This document shows, one piece after another, positions 50,421 through 61,876 of a stretch of DNA of 64,000 nucleotides; position 1 is the stretch's first letter, and each line of letters begins with the position of its first letter. The notes under the pieces were generated by a model. That model had not been told where the DNA came from and ran no database searches. It worked only from the letters and a program-made list of their open reading frames with translations. The position numbers and the translations under genes are program-made. Source of the stretch: Lyophyllum atratum (taxonomy: Eukaryota; Basidiomycota; Agaricomycetes; Agaricales; Lyophyllaceae); contig JACGCN010000003.1 of assembly GCA_014905825.1 (NCBI GenBank), positions 1,054,001 through 1,118,000 of the forward strand. Direction: 5' to 3'.

Positions 50421-50779
50421 CTAAAAAGTGCTACCAACTGCTAGACCGAGTCCTTTGAGCATTCCGCAACAAATGCTTTGTCCTAGATAGAAGGTAATGA
50501 TGACTAGAGACGGGTCATACTTGGCCCTTGACAAGAGAAGCATTGGCCACACTTGGGGCACATATTGCCTCCATCGATGAGAAGAAAGCATCCAGGGCAC
50601 AAGTAATACTGGTCGGAATCGCAATGTCGGTGGAAGACTAAGACTTGGACGGATTTAGTAATACTTTCGATCGCCCTCACTCGTATCGACGTCTCTAATA
50701 TTACTGAAATACAATTCTAACACACATTCATCCCAGTGCAAAGTACTTACTATACTAGTAGATTGTCAGTCTTGTACAT
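50421..50779 (-). CDS. Small cysteine-rich (zinc-ribbon-like) protein, 76 residues
   Basis: This gene is not obvious as an open frame because it has three introns: 50704-50750 (47 nt, GTAAGT), 50638-50680 (43 nt, with a TTACTAA branch-like site) and 50483-50520 (38 nt). Splicing gives one frame from ATG at 50779 to TAG at 50421-50423. The product has cysteines at 23, 31, 34, 44, 47, 50, 53, 61 and 62, in the pattern CPGC, ten-residue... CPKCGQCFSC, then CC. This looks like a treble-clef or zinc-ribbon metal site. I do not recognise the family. There is no signal peptide or membrane segment. It is divergent from makorin (147 bp), so it has a plausible promoter. Three canonical introns all preserving frame make chance unlikely. 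Confidence 0.65.
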
Positions 50780-50925
50780 TTCTACTAGGAAGATAAGATC
50801 ATGATGACCAAGAGATATGATAATTTTTGCAAGTCCGCGGCTTACTAATGTCACGTGGAATTACCTTGGCGCAATGACTTGACTCAGTCCTGTCCATTAC
50901 CGTCGTTCATCTTGACCATCTGTTC

Positions 50926-53035
50926 ATGAACGACGACCATCGACCGATAACTTCCAAAGCCCGCGGAATCTGTCAGTACTACACTACGCCAAGAGGGTGC
51001 TTTGCCGGCGACAACTGCAAGTTTTTACACACAACCGAACCTCCCGTTGACCCATCGGGTTCGAGACCCCCTGCTCTCACCCCATACGACAAGGCCAAGA
51101 AATGCAAATTCTACGCTGAGGGTGAGCTACACAATATACTGTCTACTATGAGAGCTCAACTTTGAGAAATAGGCTATTGTAAAAGGGGAGCCAAGTGCTG
51201 GTTTTCACATTGTGATCCAGCAAAGCCGGAGGTGCCAGTGGATGACGAAGAGTTGTGTAGCATCTGCTTTGAGAAACCTTCAATATACGGACTCCTCGGT
51301 GCGTCGTTAGTCCTCTATTCTACACTCGCTTGCTGAAACATGTTCTCAGGCGGCTGTAGTCACATCTTCTGCATCGAAGTACTTAACCATCATTCTTTCT
51401 GCTTCTTGCTTAGGTGCTAACTACAAAACAGTGTATACGTCAATGGCGCGATCCTATTGGGAAAAACGGTGAAGTCGGCAACACGAAGAAATGCCCAATG
51501 TGCCGTGCCGATTGCCGGTACATCATCCCATCCTCTCGATTTTGTAAAGACGGGCAGGCGGAGAAGGCGCAGGTTGTGCAGAAATACAAGGAAAGCATGA
51601 GCAAAGTGCCCTGCAAGTGCGTATCTCGTTCTTCTACTTTGATGTTTAGCGTCATTGACATCGTTTCACAAGACATTTCGCAGCTTCGAAAAAGAAGAAT
51701 AACAATCAGGCTATGTGCCCTTTTGGAAAGGATTGTTTCTACCAGCATCTTAAAGACGATGGAACTCCTTATGTCTTCAAGGATGGGGTCGAACGTTCAA
51801 TGCGGGTATGTTAAATTCATTCATTCTCCATCAAATAGCCAACTCAATCTCTTTCGGAAGACATGGCGAAATAGCATGCGGAGAACCACTGGCTTTGGTC
51901 CATTCAGATTCGTCCCTGGAGATGACGTTGACCCAAGAACACCGTTCATCGACTTGTTGCCTGAGGCAGGGAGTTCTGCGGGGGATCTGAACGCGTTCAA
52001 CATGGCAGAGACGATCGCAATGGATTTGTTTGATCATATGGTTGCCCATGTCAATGCCGGACGTGGGAGACGAAGAGGAGGCCGAGGCCGACGAAGCAGG
52101 GAAAACTTCCGCGAAGATCTTGATCGCGTAAGGATGGAAATGGTAGCTGGCGCTGTCACAGCTGTTCGTGAGGAGCTACATCGTCGTGACGGCCCAACTA
52201 TACGGCCCTTTGTTGTTTCTGGTACGCTAGCTCCGTCGAGCTGGGATCTGGATGGGGATGGAGAGGAAGTTGATAACGGCTGGGGTTGGAATGACCTTCT
52301 GACTGACGCTACCCACAATGGAAGTCTAGACGACATGGAGCGATTGGAATTATTGGTATGTTTTTGCAGCGCTGCATGCAACAGCTACTCATGGATTCCC
52401 AGGCAAATCATATGCTGGGCTCAACGCGTACTGTCAGAGACCGAGACATCGAGTCGTCGCCCCCGCCTCTCGAGCCCATCGGCAGACAAGACACCCCACC
52501 ACCGCCGTTAATACCAATAGAGAGAGAACGGGTTGATGACGATGACGATGAGATGCCGCCGCTGGAGAGTGTGTCGAACTCGAGTGAAAGTGAGGACGAA
52601 GGCGGCAACTACGATCAGGAATCTGACTACGAACCGATCAGCGGAGGGCAGCGGATGGAGAGACCGCTTGACTTACTTGATCTCACCCATTCGGAGGAGG
52701 CACGGTCAGCACCTGTCCGATCGGGCCGTGACGTGATTCATACCCACGAGAACGAAGAAGCAAATGACGATGCAGACGACGAAGACGGAGCTGAAGTGCA
52801 AGACAACACTTATGCATACCCTCAGGACACGGAACTTGAACCTGTGACTGCCAGTACGCCTATAGTCGCGGAACCGCCATTTGTAACTGACGGACGGGGT
52901 CGTGTGGTATGGAGCAATAAAGACGCTGCTGAGGAGACGAGTCCTGAGCCTTCAGCAGAACCTCAAGAAGCTCAGGCTCGGGCGGCGGGATCTCGCTCGC
53001 TCCTAGGACGCGTTTTCGACGCTTTCATGTATTAA
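50926..53035 (+). CDS. Makorin-type RING E3 ubiquitin ligase
   Basis: A C3H zinc-finger plus RING protein, probably an RNA-binding ubiquitin ligase. The start ATG at 50926 gives MNDDHRPITSKARGICQYY. C3H fingers: CQYYTTPRGCFAGDNCKFLH, CKFYAEGYCKRGAKCWFSH and, after the RING, CPFGKDCFYQH. RING: CSICFEKPSIYGLLGGCSH, then CIECIRQW and CPMCRADC, a C3HC4 layout. The second half (52000-53035) is Arg/Gly-rich and then acidic and disordered, ending LLGRVFDAFMY. About six introns, including two around the RING that leave a small exon (GGCSHIFCIE). Finger order matches makorins, though the acidic tail is longer than in animals. Confidence 0.9.
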
Positions 53036-53091
53036 TATTACGTAAACTGTATTAATTGTGTAAAGTAGGTTGTATTCATCATCGCCTCTCC

Positions 53092-54152
53092 ATGTCATTG
53101 TCATCGACGTCGAGGATCAAGGTCGCGTTGACCGAGCAACTTGGCAACAATGCCCAGCCCTATTTCTCGGCTCTCAAGAGCTTTGTGACCGGTCAGTCAT
53201 CGCGGTCCGAGTTCGACGAAAACGTCCGCCAGTTGCTTGATGCACCGACGCTCGTGCAACTGCACAACGCACTAATCATCTCGCTTTTCGACTCGACAAT
53301 ACACCGACATCCACCCCCGGCTATACCTACGCCAGCTACCACAGACAAGCAACCACCGTTGAAACGCCGGCGCACCGATGACTACAACCAGACGCTCCGC
53401 TCTACGCGTCTTAAACAATGGACACTAGGAACTGGGAAACGTGAGCGTGAACGACTGCGGGCCCTCGAGACGATAGAGCCACCTTCGACGCGTCCTCCGA
53501 CGGATGAAATCTCTAATGAACGAGGCGTAATGCTCCTATCTGAGCGAGGCGGTGTGTAACTCATTGCTGCGATTTGCCTGTCTATTCATCTCCTACCAGA
53601 TCCACCAGGGAGCCGCCTACCAGTCAATTTGTTTTCAATCAGTCGTGCACCGACGTTGAATCATATAGCCGATCGTATGAACCTCATCTCAGCTCAGAAT
53701 AATCTTGGTCCCCCTGCCCGCAATGCACCTTCTCTTATGAACCTCGCATGCGAAGTCTGTCGCATCCGCACCTCTTATATTCTCTTCACTTATCTGCTAT
53801 CATACTTAGGCTAAACTCAAGCAACTCATCACTCACGCCCTTACTTTAACGTCTACCTCACACGCCATCTCCTCCATCTCACCCTCTGCGTCGAATCAGA
53901 CTAATCATCGGCCCCCACCCGTCCTCTCCGCATCTGCCTTTGAGACGCTCTTTACCATAGCTCCTGCTGACCTTCCGAACAAGTCTGCCACAGCAATGCG
54001 TCTGGCTCTCGGCGAGACCGATGTTGTGGATGATAACCATCATGATGTAGTCCTGCTGAAGGACCGTGAGGTTAGGGACCAGCGTTGGCAGATCGTAGCG
54101 CTACTTGCGGAAAGGAGTGCAGTCAGAGATGGGTTGCGAGGTATCACATAGG
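53092..54152 (+). CDS. HFI1: HFI1/ADA1 (TADA1-like) SAGA core subunit
   Basis: A structural subunit of the SAGA core. The start ATG at 53092 gives MSLSSTSRIKVALTEQLGNN, followed by YFSALKSFVTGQSSRSEFDE and LVQLHNALIISLFDST, the Saga-Tad1 N-terminal pattern. KRRRTDDYN is a likely nuclear signal. After an intron (about 53552-53598) come DPPGSRLPVNLFS and PTLNHIADRMNLISAQ. After a second (about 53757-53812) come AKLKQLITHALTLTS, then FETLFTIAPADLPN and the end AVRDGLRGIT. Only 56 bp follow the makorin stop codon. It is the third SAGA gene in the window. Confidence 0.82.
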
Positions 54153-54414
54153 GTCCCGCATTTGCCATTATATCCATACTATCATCCTTTAATACTTACT
54201 TGCTAGACACCGGGCTTGTCCTTCTGTTCGCGGCGATGATTGGGAGTGTGTTAACAGTCAAGTGGCGTTCCAAGACCAATCTAATCCAGAGTAGTCACGG
54301 AGTATCGGCCAGGTATTGGCAATGCTGACTCCAAACCCTGGAATAGGGTCAGGACCGATCATTTGTAGTGATAGTATCAGTTACAGTGACAGTGATATTT
54401 TTGTATGCTTGCGA

Positions 54415-55759
54415 ATGGCAATCAAGTTGTCCTCCCTTTCTCTGTTCGTCGCAACACCTGAACAAGTTAGAGAATCAAGGCGTCGAACCTCTTCAGAGTG
54501 GGCGAATGGCAGGTCTCTGGAGGAGTACCTGCTCAGAGATGCGTATCTGGAGCAACAGGAACATGCCCGCAACGGAAGACTAATTACATGGTATGTACAT
54601 GGTCAATGTTACAGGTTCCTCACTTAATATCGAGTTCGGCGCAGGGTTCTGGCGCCTCGGGATACCCCAGCATCTCTGGATTTCTTATCCTCCTGTGAAA
54701 CGTGCTTGCTTTCTCCCAGCTTTTGATATCACATTTGTTATCCTTACAGTGTGCCAGGTACCGTCGCGAAGGCATCGTTTGGCGCCAAGCCTCCTCTGAT
54801 GATGGTGTAGCCTCTGGTCCTATCCCGGAGCGAGTTGTCTGTTATGGGATCGCATCAGTCTTCACTCCATCGTCTTTTCGAGGCAAGGGGTACGCGAGGC
54901 ATATGATGCGCTTGCTACACTGGGTTTTAGCAGACGCTTCGCGCTTGCCTAAGGCTTTCCCCGACGAGTGGGGCGCGCCCCCTGCTAGATTTCCGCATGC
55001 AGGCGAGGGCCGGTTCTCAGCGCTTTGGAGCGATATTGGAAGCAACTTCTATAAAGGATGTGGCCCTACAAGTGATCAAGAGGGTTGGATCGTCCGGGAC
55101 TCTCTATCCACAATGTGGGATGTTCGACGGGAGGAACAGTTGGTCGAGGAAAGAGAACCAACGAATTGGACGTGGCTCGACATGGCTGGTGTCTCAGAAC
55201 TCTGGGAGAGAGATGCCGACGACATGATCCATGCTCAAGGTGTACCTGACAATCTCGGAGTCTCCTTTACGTTTCTTCCCAACAAAGGAGTGGCAGCTTT
55301 CCAACATCAGAGAAATATACACATCTTGGATCGATTGGTTCCATCGATTCAACATTGGGGAGTTGCAGTCAGACCCGATTCTCCAGCAGCGATACCCGAC
55401 ACGTATGCCACTTGGTCCTTTGAAGTTCGCCCGCCAGAGCGAGAACCGAAAACGCTCATGATTACTCGATTGAAGAGTCGACCTGAAACATTCGAGAAAT
55501 TGTTGGAAATGGTGATGATCATTGCAAAAAGGCAAGGCATGGACAAGATTGAGGTTTACAATCTACCAGGCGAATTACAACCAACTGCCACGAGTCTTGG
55601 AGGAATAACTTCCGAACGAGAGGAGCATATGCCAGCTTTCAAGTGGTACGGGACGGAGGATCTAAGCCAGCTTGCGTGGCTTCACAACGAGAGGTGAGGC
55701 TACTCTCAATTTTCTTTCCTAAAGATGCTGATAGCCTTTGTAGGTTTTGTTGGTGTTGA
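54415..55759 (+). CDS. LYC1-like GNAT acetyltransferase
   Basis: Resembles fungal lysine N6-acetyltransferase LYC1, which starts lysine catabolism in some yeasts. The start ATG at 54415 gives MAIKLSSLSLFVATPEQV; an upstream in-frame ATG at 54316 is less likely. The acetyl-CoA loop is in VFTPSSFRGKGYARHMM (R-x-x-G-x-A type). Before it, SLDFLSSCETYRREGIVWRQ is joined across an intron whose acceptor is the AG at 54759. The C-terminal region is DNLGVSFTFLPN and ATWSFEVRPPEREPKTLMIT, then a second GNAT-like part, and it ends AWLHNERFCWC after a last intron (about 55694-55743). Three introns. The substrate is inferred from family likeness only. Confidence 0.8.
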
Positions 55760-56020
55760 GTGATAGCATATAGCTGGTGATAGGCTCGGTGAATGGCGAA
55801 CTGCGAAGCACGTCATTAGGAGACCGCGAAGATCGATTTCGGCTAGAGAGATCAGTTGGGGAGGGGCAAAATGTCGTTTAGCTTGAGGCGGACGTGAAGG
55901 ACGTGAAGGACTCCATGTGCATGAAATACTAGTTTTTTGTCACTTTATCTACCCCCCAATATTGGTCTAATCACAGAAATTATCGAACAAAGTTCGAATT
56001 GTGCGTGCACTCAAACTACC
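55760..56020. other. Promoter region of the glycosyltransferase-like gene
   Basis: A gap of 261 bp. It contains a tandem GGACGTGAA repeat near 55890. An in-frame ATG lies at 55937, but the start at 56021 puts a basic N-terminus directly before the membrane anchor. Confidence 0.35.
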
Positions 56021-58531
56021 ATGACCCATCCCCACAGAAGGAGACATCCGTTACTTTCTCGCTACTGGATTTTCGGATGTCTTTCTGTGCCCGCTGTCCT
56101 TCTGTTCTGGTGCATACTACAGGCGCAGAGATCACAATCTGGCGTGGAGACGATCAAACTCGTCGACCATCCTGGTGATGACGCGACCGGGCCACCTACC
56201 CGTCTGCATGCTGCAACAACGAAAATCCCTCCCTACTCGTTGACTGCTGTACTTCCTGTGACACAAGCAACGATTGCCGTCCTCGAAGAATCTCTTATGC
56301 CGTTACTCGAACCGTCACATCTCCGTGAAATTATCCTTCTCTGTCCGCAAAGCATCTTGTCTCAAGCACGCTCCGTTCTTCAAAATGTTGTATCCTCTGA
56401 ATCAGACTATCCGGATATCCTCCTTCAGACTCCAGCCAGCGGTCTTGACTACTCGATTGATATCATCCATGCCGCTTCCCAAGTTACTACGGATTGGGTT
56501 TTACTTATGGACCACAAAGGACTGGCTCAAGAAACCAACCGCTCTCGCACAATTCTCCTGCATCCACCAGCGATGTCGGTCCCTTTTGGCCCAAGAGGTG
56601 TCTGTCATTCGACACAACATATTTCTGGACCGTGCACCCTCGTATCGGATGGTACACCCCAACCAGCATCATACCTGCTTCCACCTTTCGTTATACCCAC
56701 TTCTCTCGCTGTTCTTCATTCCCGGCCCGCTGAAATGACAGCCGATATTTGGGCCGACCTTGGTGAACACATCGCTAGATCACAACCTGATGGGATGGGC
56801 GGTGTGGTGTTTAGCTCAGGCGCCAATGCACTCTCCTCCTCAGCTGAGCTTGAAAAATTGGAAATCGAGCGTGGTTTCGGTGGCGTTTCTGGTAGTAGTC
56901 CCGGCATTTACAACCAGAGTTCCGCAGAGATGCAATCTCAGAATGCCTTATCGCCAACACCTCGGAATTCCGGCGTTTTCGTGATTCTACTTCCAGAATT
57001 CGAGGACCTTCGCCGCGCGAACCTTCTTCTGTGCATGCTTCAGAATCGGGGCCATCAGATCAAGACGTATATCTACCAAGGACTGGAGAGCGAGAGCATG
57101 GACAAGGAAGATCGACAATTTACATCGAGACATTGTCATCTGGCATACACATCGGTATCCTTACCGTCAGACACGCGTCAGGAACAACTGCTGCGCTGGA
57201 CCCGGAACCTTGAATCTCCCGTCGATATCTTCATAGCTCTTCGAGAGGAGGACCAACTCGCAAACCTCTTTGGTGATCGTTGGAGTACCCTTTCCATAGG
57301 AGCTGCTCTCGTCAGGATTTCTCGAGAGGATCTTCCCCATTCGACATGGATGAGCTCCCTCTCGTTGATCGAATGGCAGAGTAAGCTTTCTAGGCTTTAC
57401 TAGTGTCTTTTTGATTTATTGTACTAGATTGGAACACGCCCCGCCTGGACATCAGTATCATCACAAAGAATAGGCCTCATTCTCTTGCTAGGCTCTTGAA
57501 TTCCCTCTCCGATGGACTGTTCTTTGGGGACTCTGTGAACCTTCGCCTAAACCTCGAGCAATCGTCAGATCTAGAGACTATGCGGATGGCCGAGAATATC
57601 TCGTGGGCTCACGGAGCTGTGTTCGTCCACCATCGAATAATCCAAGGCGGGCTCCTACCGGCTGTTGTTGAGTCCTGGTATCCAAGCTCGAACGATACGT
57701 ATGGTCTACTCCTGGAAGACGACGTCGAGCTATCTCCTTTATTCTACGCATGGGCCAAGATGTCTCTCCTCCGATATAGGTGCATCTGTCTTCCTGTGCT
57801 CATATATCTCCCAATCTCACACAGGCCATGTCAGATACGGTGATCCGCATAATCGTTCCCCGCGCATGTTCGGCATTAGCTTGTACCAACAGAAAAACGT
57901 TGAGCTCCCACCTGGCGGTCGGCGTCCCTTCAACGCACGCAATCTCTTCAAAGATAACGGCATCCGCGACACAACCACGCCGTACCTATCTCCCATTCCA
58001 TGCAGCTGGGGTGCCATCTACTTCCCCGAACACTGGCGGGAATTCCACGCCTATCTTTCCATCCGGCTATCCGAGTACTCGTTGAAGATCGACCAAATCA
58101 TCGTGCCAAACGTACGCTCCAACAACTGGACGAAATCCTGGAAGAAGTACTTCATTGAGCTGGTCTACCTCCGTGGATATGTCATGCTTTATCCGAACTA
58201 CCCTGACTTTGTCTCGCTGTCGACAAACCACCTAGAAGTCGGCTCGCATGTCAAGGTTCGCACTAAAGAGAAGCAGGACCTGTTTATCGTCCCGTTGATG
58301 CAACTCCCACTGGCATCACCATTGTCGCCACCCACCGCCGGACTGCTGGACCTGCCTCACAACACCCTGCCGCGCTGGAACGACCTGCCGGTACTCAACC
58401 TAACCGGGAGCCTGACGACGTTGGAAGCGCTGGCAGAAGTAGGACATGCGCGACGTACCGAGCTCACAGGTTGCACTACCTCACCTACTGCATTCGATAT
58501 CCAGGACCTCATGTGTATCAAGCATCGATGA
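56021..58531 (+). CDS. Type II membrane glycosyltransferase-like protein
   Basis: Probably a Golgi protein. The start ATG at 56021 gives MTHPHRRRHPLLSRYW, followed by one hydrophobic anchor (IFGCLSVPAVLLFWCIL), a type II layout. A lumenal region with a GT2-like fold follows (TAVLPVTQATIAVLEESLMP). A second such domain begins at TPRLDISIITKNRP and contains GLLLEDDVELSPLFYAW, a DxD-type metal/nucleotide-sugar motif. SPIPCSWGAIYFPEHWREF and SNNWTKSWKKYFIELVYL follow. Two introns (about 57380-57427 and 57779-57831). The end is IQDLMCIKHR. Two glycosyltransferase-like halves in one chain are noteworthy: the first lacks a clear DxD and may be non-catalytic. Donor and acceptor are unknown. Confidence 0.78.
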
Positions 58532-59042
58532 GATACTATTACTAGGACAAGTTTTTGTAAAAAGATATATTTCTTTGGCTGTTCATTGCAGTTCGTTACA
58601 ATTAAATTATCAGTGCTATGCCAAACTCGACGACGAGCCATGCCGCCACTACCATTTAAGCCATACAAACAACAATGAGTGGGGAAAGGGGTGACGATGC
58701 TTGTTTTCCAGAGGCACATAAGTATCGAGGGGCAGGGGGGAATTTTATCCGCAATATAATAAAGAGAAGCAAAAAAAGATAAAGAGGGTCGTGAGATGAG
58801 ATGGGATGGGATGGAGTGGACTGTGTATAGATGCACAAATACAGCTTGAGAGCAAGGGGGACCATGGCGGCGTTACCGCTACAAGAACCGTAATGATATA
58901 TACGATGATGATGCAAGAGACGATTCACGGAATGGATGTCAGTGGATGCTGGGAGACCGAACAGAGAAAAGAGATGGTGGGACTGATTCAGATGGGATGA
59001 TATCCGTCGGCATTCAATAATATATGCAATGGAATGGTTCAG
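58532..59042. other. Convergent 3' intergenic region
   Basis: This is the 3' flank of the glycosyltransferase (plus) and of the acidic nuclear protein (minus). It contains purine-rich stretches and a short GATGG-type repeat (GAGATGGGATGGGATGG near 58797). No gene seen. Confidence 0.4.
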
Positions 59043-61778
59043 TTAGAGGTTCAAGGGCGGGACGGACGAAGCGAAGAAGTTAGTGCGCTGGGACGAGCTC
59101 GTGCTGCGCGATTTGAGATTCGGGTGGTGGTGATGGTTATGGTGCTGGTGGTGCTGGTGCTGGTGGTGAACCGCGCCGTAGCTTTTGCGCTTCAGCTTGC
59201 GTTCGCGTCTAAGCTCTTTGCGACTTTTATGCGGATAATTGTCGTAGCGGTGATTCTGCTGTGGCGGCGGAGGGTGCGTGGGCATGTTGGTGGGAGTGCG
59301 GTCGCCGTCGCGGTCGCGGACGGGGAGGATGACGGGGGAGATGACGACGCTCATTTTGCGGGAGCGTCTCTGCGGGTTGTTGGCCTTGTTCTGCCAGAGC
59401 ATGGTGCTGAGGGGACTCGACTTCATCATACTGCCATAATCTGTCTTTGACCCCGGAGTGCCGTCCGAGCCCCAACCCGGGGTAGTATCGGCAGCCTCGC
59501 GGCTGTGACGGAATGCGCCGACGGAAATGAGATCCCAGCGATTAAATGACTTGAGCTGTTTGCGTGATTCATTCTCGGTCGAGATCTCAGAGGGATCAGG
59601 GTCCAGGAAAGACGCTTCCAATACGTCATTCAGATCAACGAGCTGCGCGTTGGCCATTTCAGGCGACATCGTGCCAGTCTCCCCCGCGGTCGGCGACAAT
59701 AGATGGAAGGGCGAGGGGCTGGGCGATTGCTGAGCCAGGTGCTTCTGCAGCAGATGTTCCACCTGCCCGATAACCTCCAGATAAGAACACGTGTAGATGA
59801 TAGAAAGGCTACTTACACTCTTGTAATGCGCGAACGAGGCTCCCCGGCGGCGGAATCTCGGATGAGGTGACGGGACCTCCTTGTGCGAGCCATCAATGAT
59901 CGCCTGACGAGTCTCTCTGATCGTCATAAAATGTCCAGTGCGAGGCCCCTGTCCATTAGATGACACCTGGCTGTAGCTCCTTGTCATAGATCCCTCGTAC
60001 TCGTCGTGGTCGTCCGAGTCCCAAAAGACCTTGCCAGAGAGGATATCTGCCGGCTTCGGCGAGTCGACGCTCCGCGAACCTCCATACGGCTTACGATCCC
60101 GCGGGCCCGGGCTGACGGCTGGGCTCATGGTAGACATGGGGTTGATGGCGGAGACGCTGAAGGGAAGGTTGAAAAGCCTCATGGCGCGCTCGTTGGGCAG
60201 ATCGTCATCGCCCACGAGTTCTTCATCTGTCGTCTCGCCCTCGCCCTCATCCGCATCTTGCTCATAACCCTCCTCATCCTCATCCGCTGACATCTCCACA
60301 TCGCTGTCCTGCGTTGGAGAAGGACTCGTCTCTGCAAGGGACGCTGCATGAGCTTCGAAGTCCATATCCAGGATACCCTGGCCTTCCTGTAGGCCGTTAG
60401 TGAACATGATTTGGCCATCCCATCCCTCGGTAACGTCGAATTCGGGGGGCATCGAGGGTAAGCTGGTTATCGAGGCCATCATCGAGTCCATATCCGAATC
60501 ATCGCCATCATCGCCGCCACGCTCATCGCACGTCGATGACGACGCGTCACGATCCTCAGAGTCGGATAGGTTAGCAAAGAAAAGATCGGCGTCAAAGCTA
60601 GATTCGTCGTCGTCTTCGGACCAGCCAGTGGCAACGCCGACGTAGCCAGCGCCGGTCCTTCGTTCATCTGTCTCTTCCTCATCTTTATCTTCGCCTTCCT
60701 CCTCCTCCTCCTCGTCTTCATCCTCGGTGGCATCGGTGTCGACGTCCATGTCGACATCACTAGGACCCTCGCTTTTTTTACGGGGCCGGATAACCCACGC
60801 GTTGTGGGGGTCTCTTTTCTTCGGAGCATCGTCGCCTAGGAGCTCACGGCGGACACGGGCCCGATCGTGTATTTCGGATAAGATGAAGTTTTCTTCCTCG
60901 GCCTCTATGGAGGAATCGCTGTCGTCGAAGCTGGAGAGATCGCTCGAGTCTGCCGACGACGACGAGGCGCGCGAAGATAGAGCCGACGCAGAGACGAACG
61001 TCGGGAACTGGACGGACTGTGCGTCGTCGTCGTCCTCTTCTTCGCCAAAAGCGTAGGGATGGTCAACATCGCTGAGATCCGATGATTCACTGGAGACGAC
61101 CCGTCGCCGCTTAGCGGCTGCTGCGGCCGACTTTTTAACGATGGGTCTGGCTTTAAGGGGGGCAGGAAGGCGAGCAGACAACTTTTTCTGCTTTGATTTG
61201 AGAGATTGGGATGGATGATGAGATTGCAACGTGGGCGCCTCGTGGGGGTCGGCTAAAGATCTGGCGGCGAGTTGGCGGGCGGCAACGACCGCTTTGGTAG
61301 GGCGGCCCCTGCGTTTGGGTGGTATTGGCGGGATGGACTGGGAAGTAGAGGGCTGGGGGGCGTATGGTGGTGAAACGGTGTATCCGTCGTTTTCTGCGAC
61401 GGACGTCGTCTCTGGGGGATTCTTGAAATTTTTTGGAACTGAGGCGGGTGGAGCTCGCCGCTTGCCGAGCATACTTTGTGGAACGGTGAGTTTTATCTTC
61501 AAGGAGGGGAGCAAGGGTTTGGTGGTAGGGAGTGGGGGTGTGGGTGGGAGATGTGATCGCGATGGAGCGGCAGCATGGAAGGCACTGAGCTGGGACATGG
61601 AGAGGGATGCGAGAGGAAGAACTTGCGGCCTGTTGTCGCACGTACATTCGCCATCGCAAACTGGACAGATGTCGTTGTCCTCGTCGTCGTCGCCCGGATG
61701 GAAGGGGTTTAAGGCGGGTATGGTATTGGGGGGAGACGACGAGGGAGAAGGTTGGTTTTGCAGCGCTGGGTGGTACAT
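59043..61778 (-). CDS. Large acidic nuclear protein with AT-hook and His-rich tail, uncharacterised
   Basis: A long, mostly disordered protein. Features in order: a small Cys cluster CPVCDGECTCDNR, an AT-hook-like PPKRRGRPTKAV, basic runs (AAAKRRRVVSS), long Asp/Glu/Ser tracts (about 61050-60250) and a conserved-looking GKVFWDSDD. Next is VLEASFLDPDPSEISTENE, then FNRWDLISVGAFRHSRE, and a tail with a basic segment followed by HHQHQHHQHHNHHHH. An intron of 54 nt at 59763-59816 is a multiple of three without a stop, so the frame runs through it. The start at 61778 (MYHPALQN) is one option. Another is ATG at 61876 (MPKNRFL), with an intron whose acceptor is the CCCAG just inside the first model. 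A chromatin or transcription role is inferred. Confidence 0.7.
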   Translation of the reverse strand: MYHPALQNQPSPSSSPPNTIPALNPFHPGDDDEDNDICPVCDGECTCDNRPQVLPLASLSMSQLSAFHAAAPSRSHLPPTPPLPTTKPLLPSLKIKLTVPQSMLGKRRAPPASVPKNFKNPPETTSVAENDGYTVSPPYAPQPSTSQSIPPIPPKRRGRPTKAVVAARQLAARSLADPHEAPTLQSHHPSQSLKSKQKKLSARLPAPLKARPIVKKSAAAAAKRRRVVSSESSDLSDVDHPYAFGEEEDDDDAQSVQFPTFVSASALSSRASSSSADSSDLSSFDDSDSSIEAEEENFILSEIHDRARVRRELLGDDAPKKRDPHNAWVIRPRKKSEGPSDVDMDVDTDATEDEDEEEEEEGEDKDEEETDERRTGAGYVGVATGWSEDDDESSFDADLFFANLSDSEDRDASSSTCDERGGDDGDDSDMDSMMASITSLPSMPPEFDVTEGWDGQIMFTNGLQEGQGILDMDFEAHAASLAETSPSPTQDSDVEMSADEDEEGYEQDADEGEGETTDEELVGDDDLPNERAMRLFNLPFSVSAINPMSTMSPAVSPGPRDRKPYGGSRSVDSPKPADILSGKVFWDSDDHDEYEGSMTRSYSQVSSNGQGPRTGHFMTIRETRQAIIDGSHKEVPSPHPRFRRRGASFAHYKSVSSLSIIYTCSYLEVIGQVEHLLQKHLAQQSPSPSPFHLLSPTAGETGTMSPEMANAQLVDLNDVLEASFLDPDPSEISTENESRKQLKSFNRWDLISVGAFRHSREAADTTPGWGSDGTPGSKTDYGSMMKSSPLSTMLWQNKANNPQRRSRKMSVVISPVILPVRDRDGDRTPTNMPTHPPPPQQNHRYDNYPHKSRKELRRERKLKRKSYGAVHHQHQHHQHHNHHHHPNLKSRSTSSSQRTNFFASSVPPLNL

Positions 61779-61876
61779 GTTAGCATCGATCGAGGGTTGG
61801 GTGTGCAGTGGCGATGGTATAATAATATGGCGCGCGTGACTATGGACTACTCACGGAGGAAACGATTTTTGGGCAT

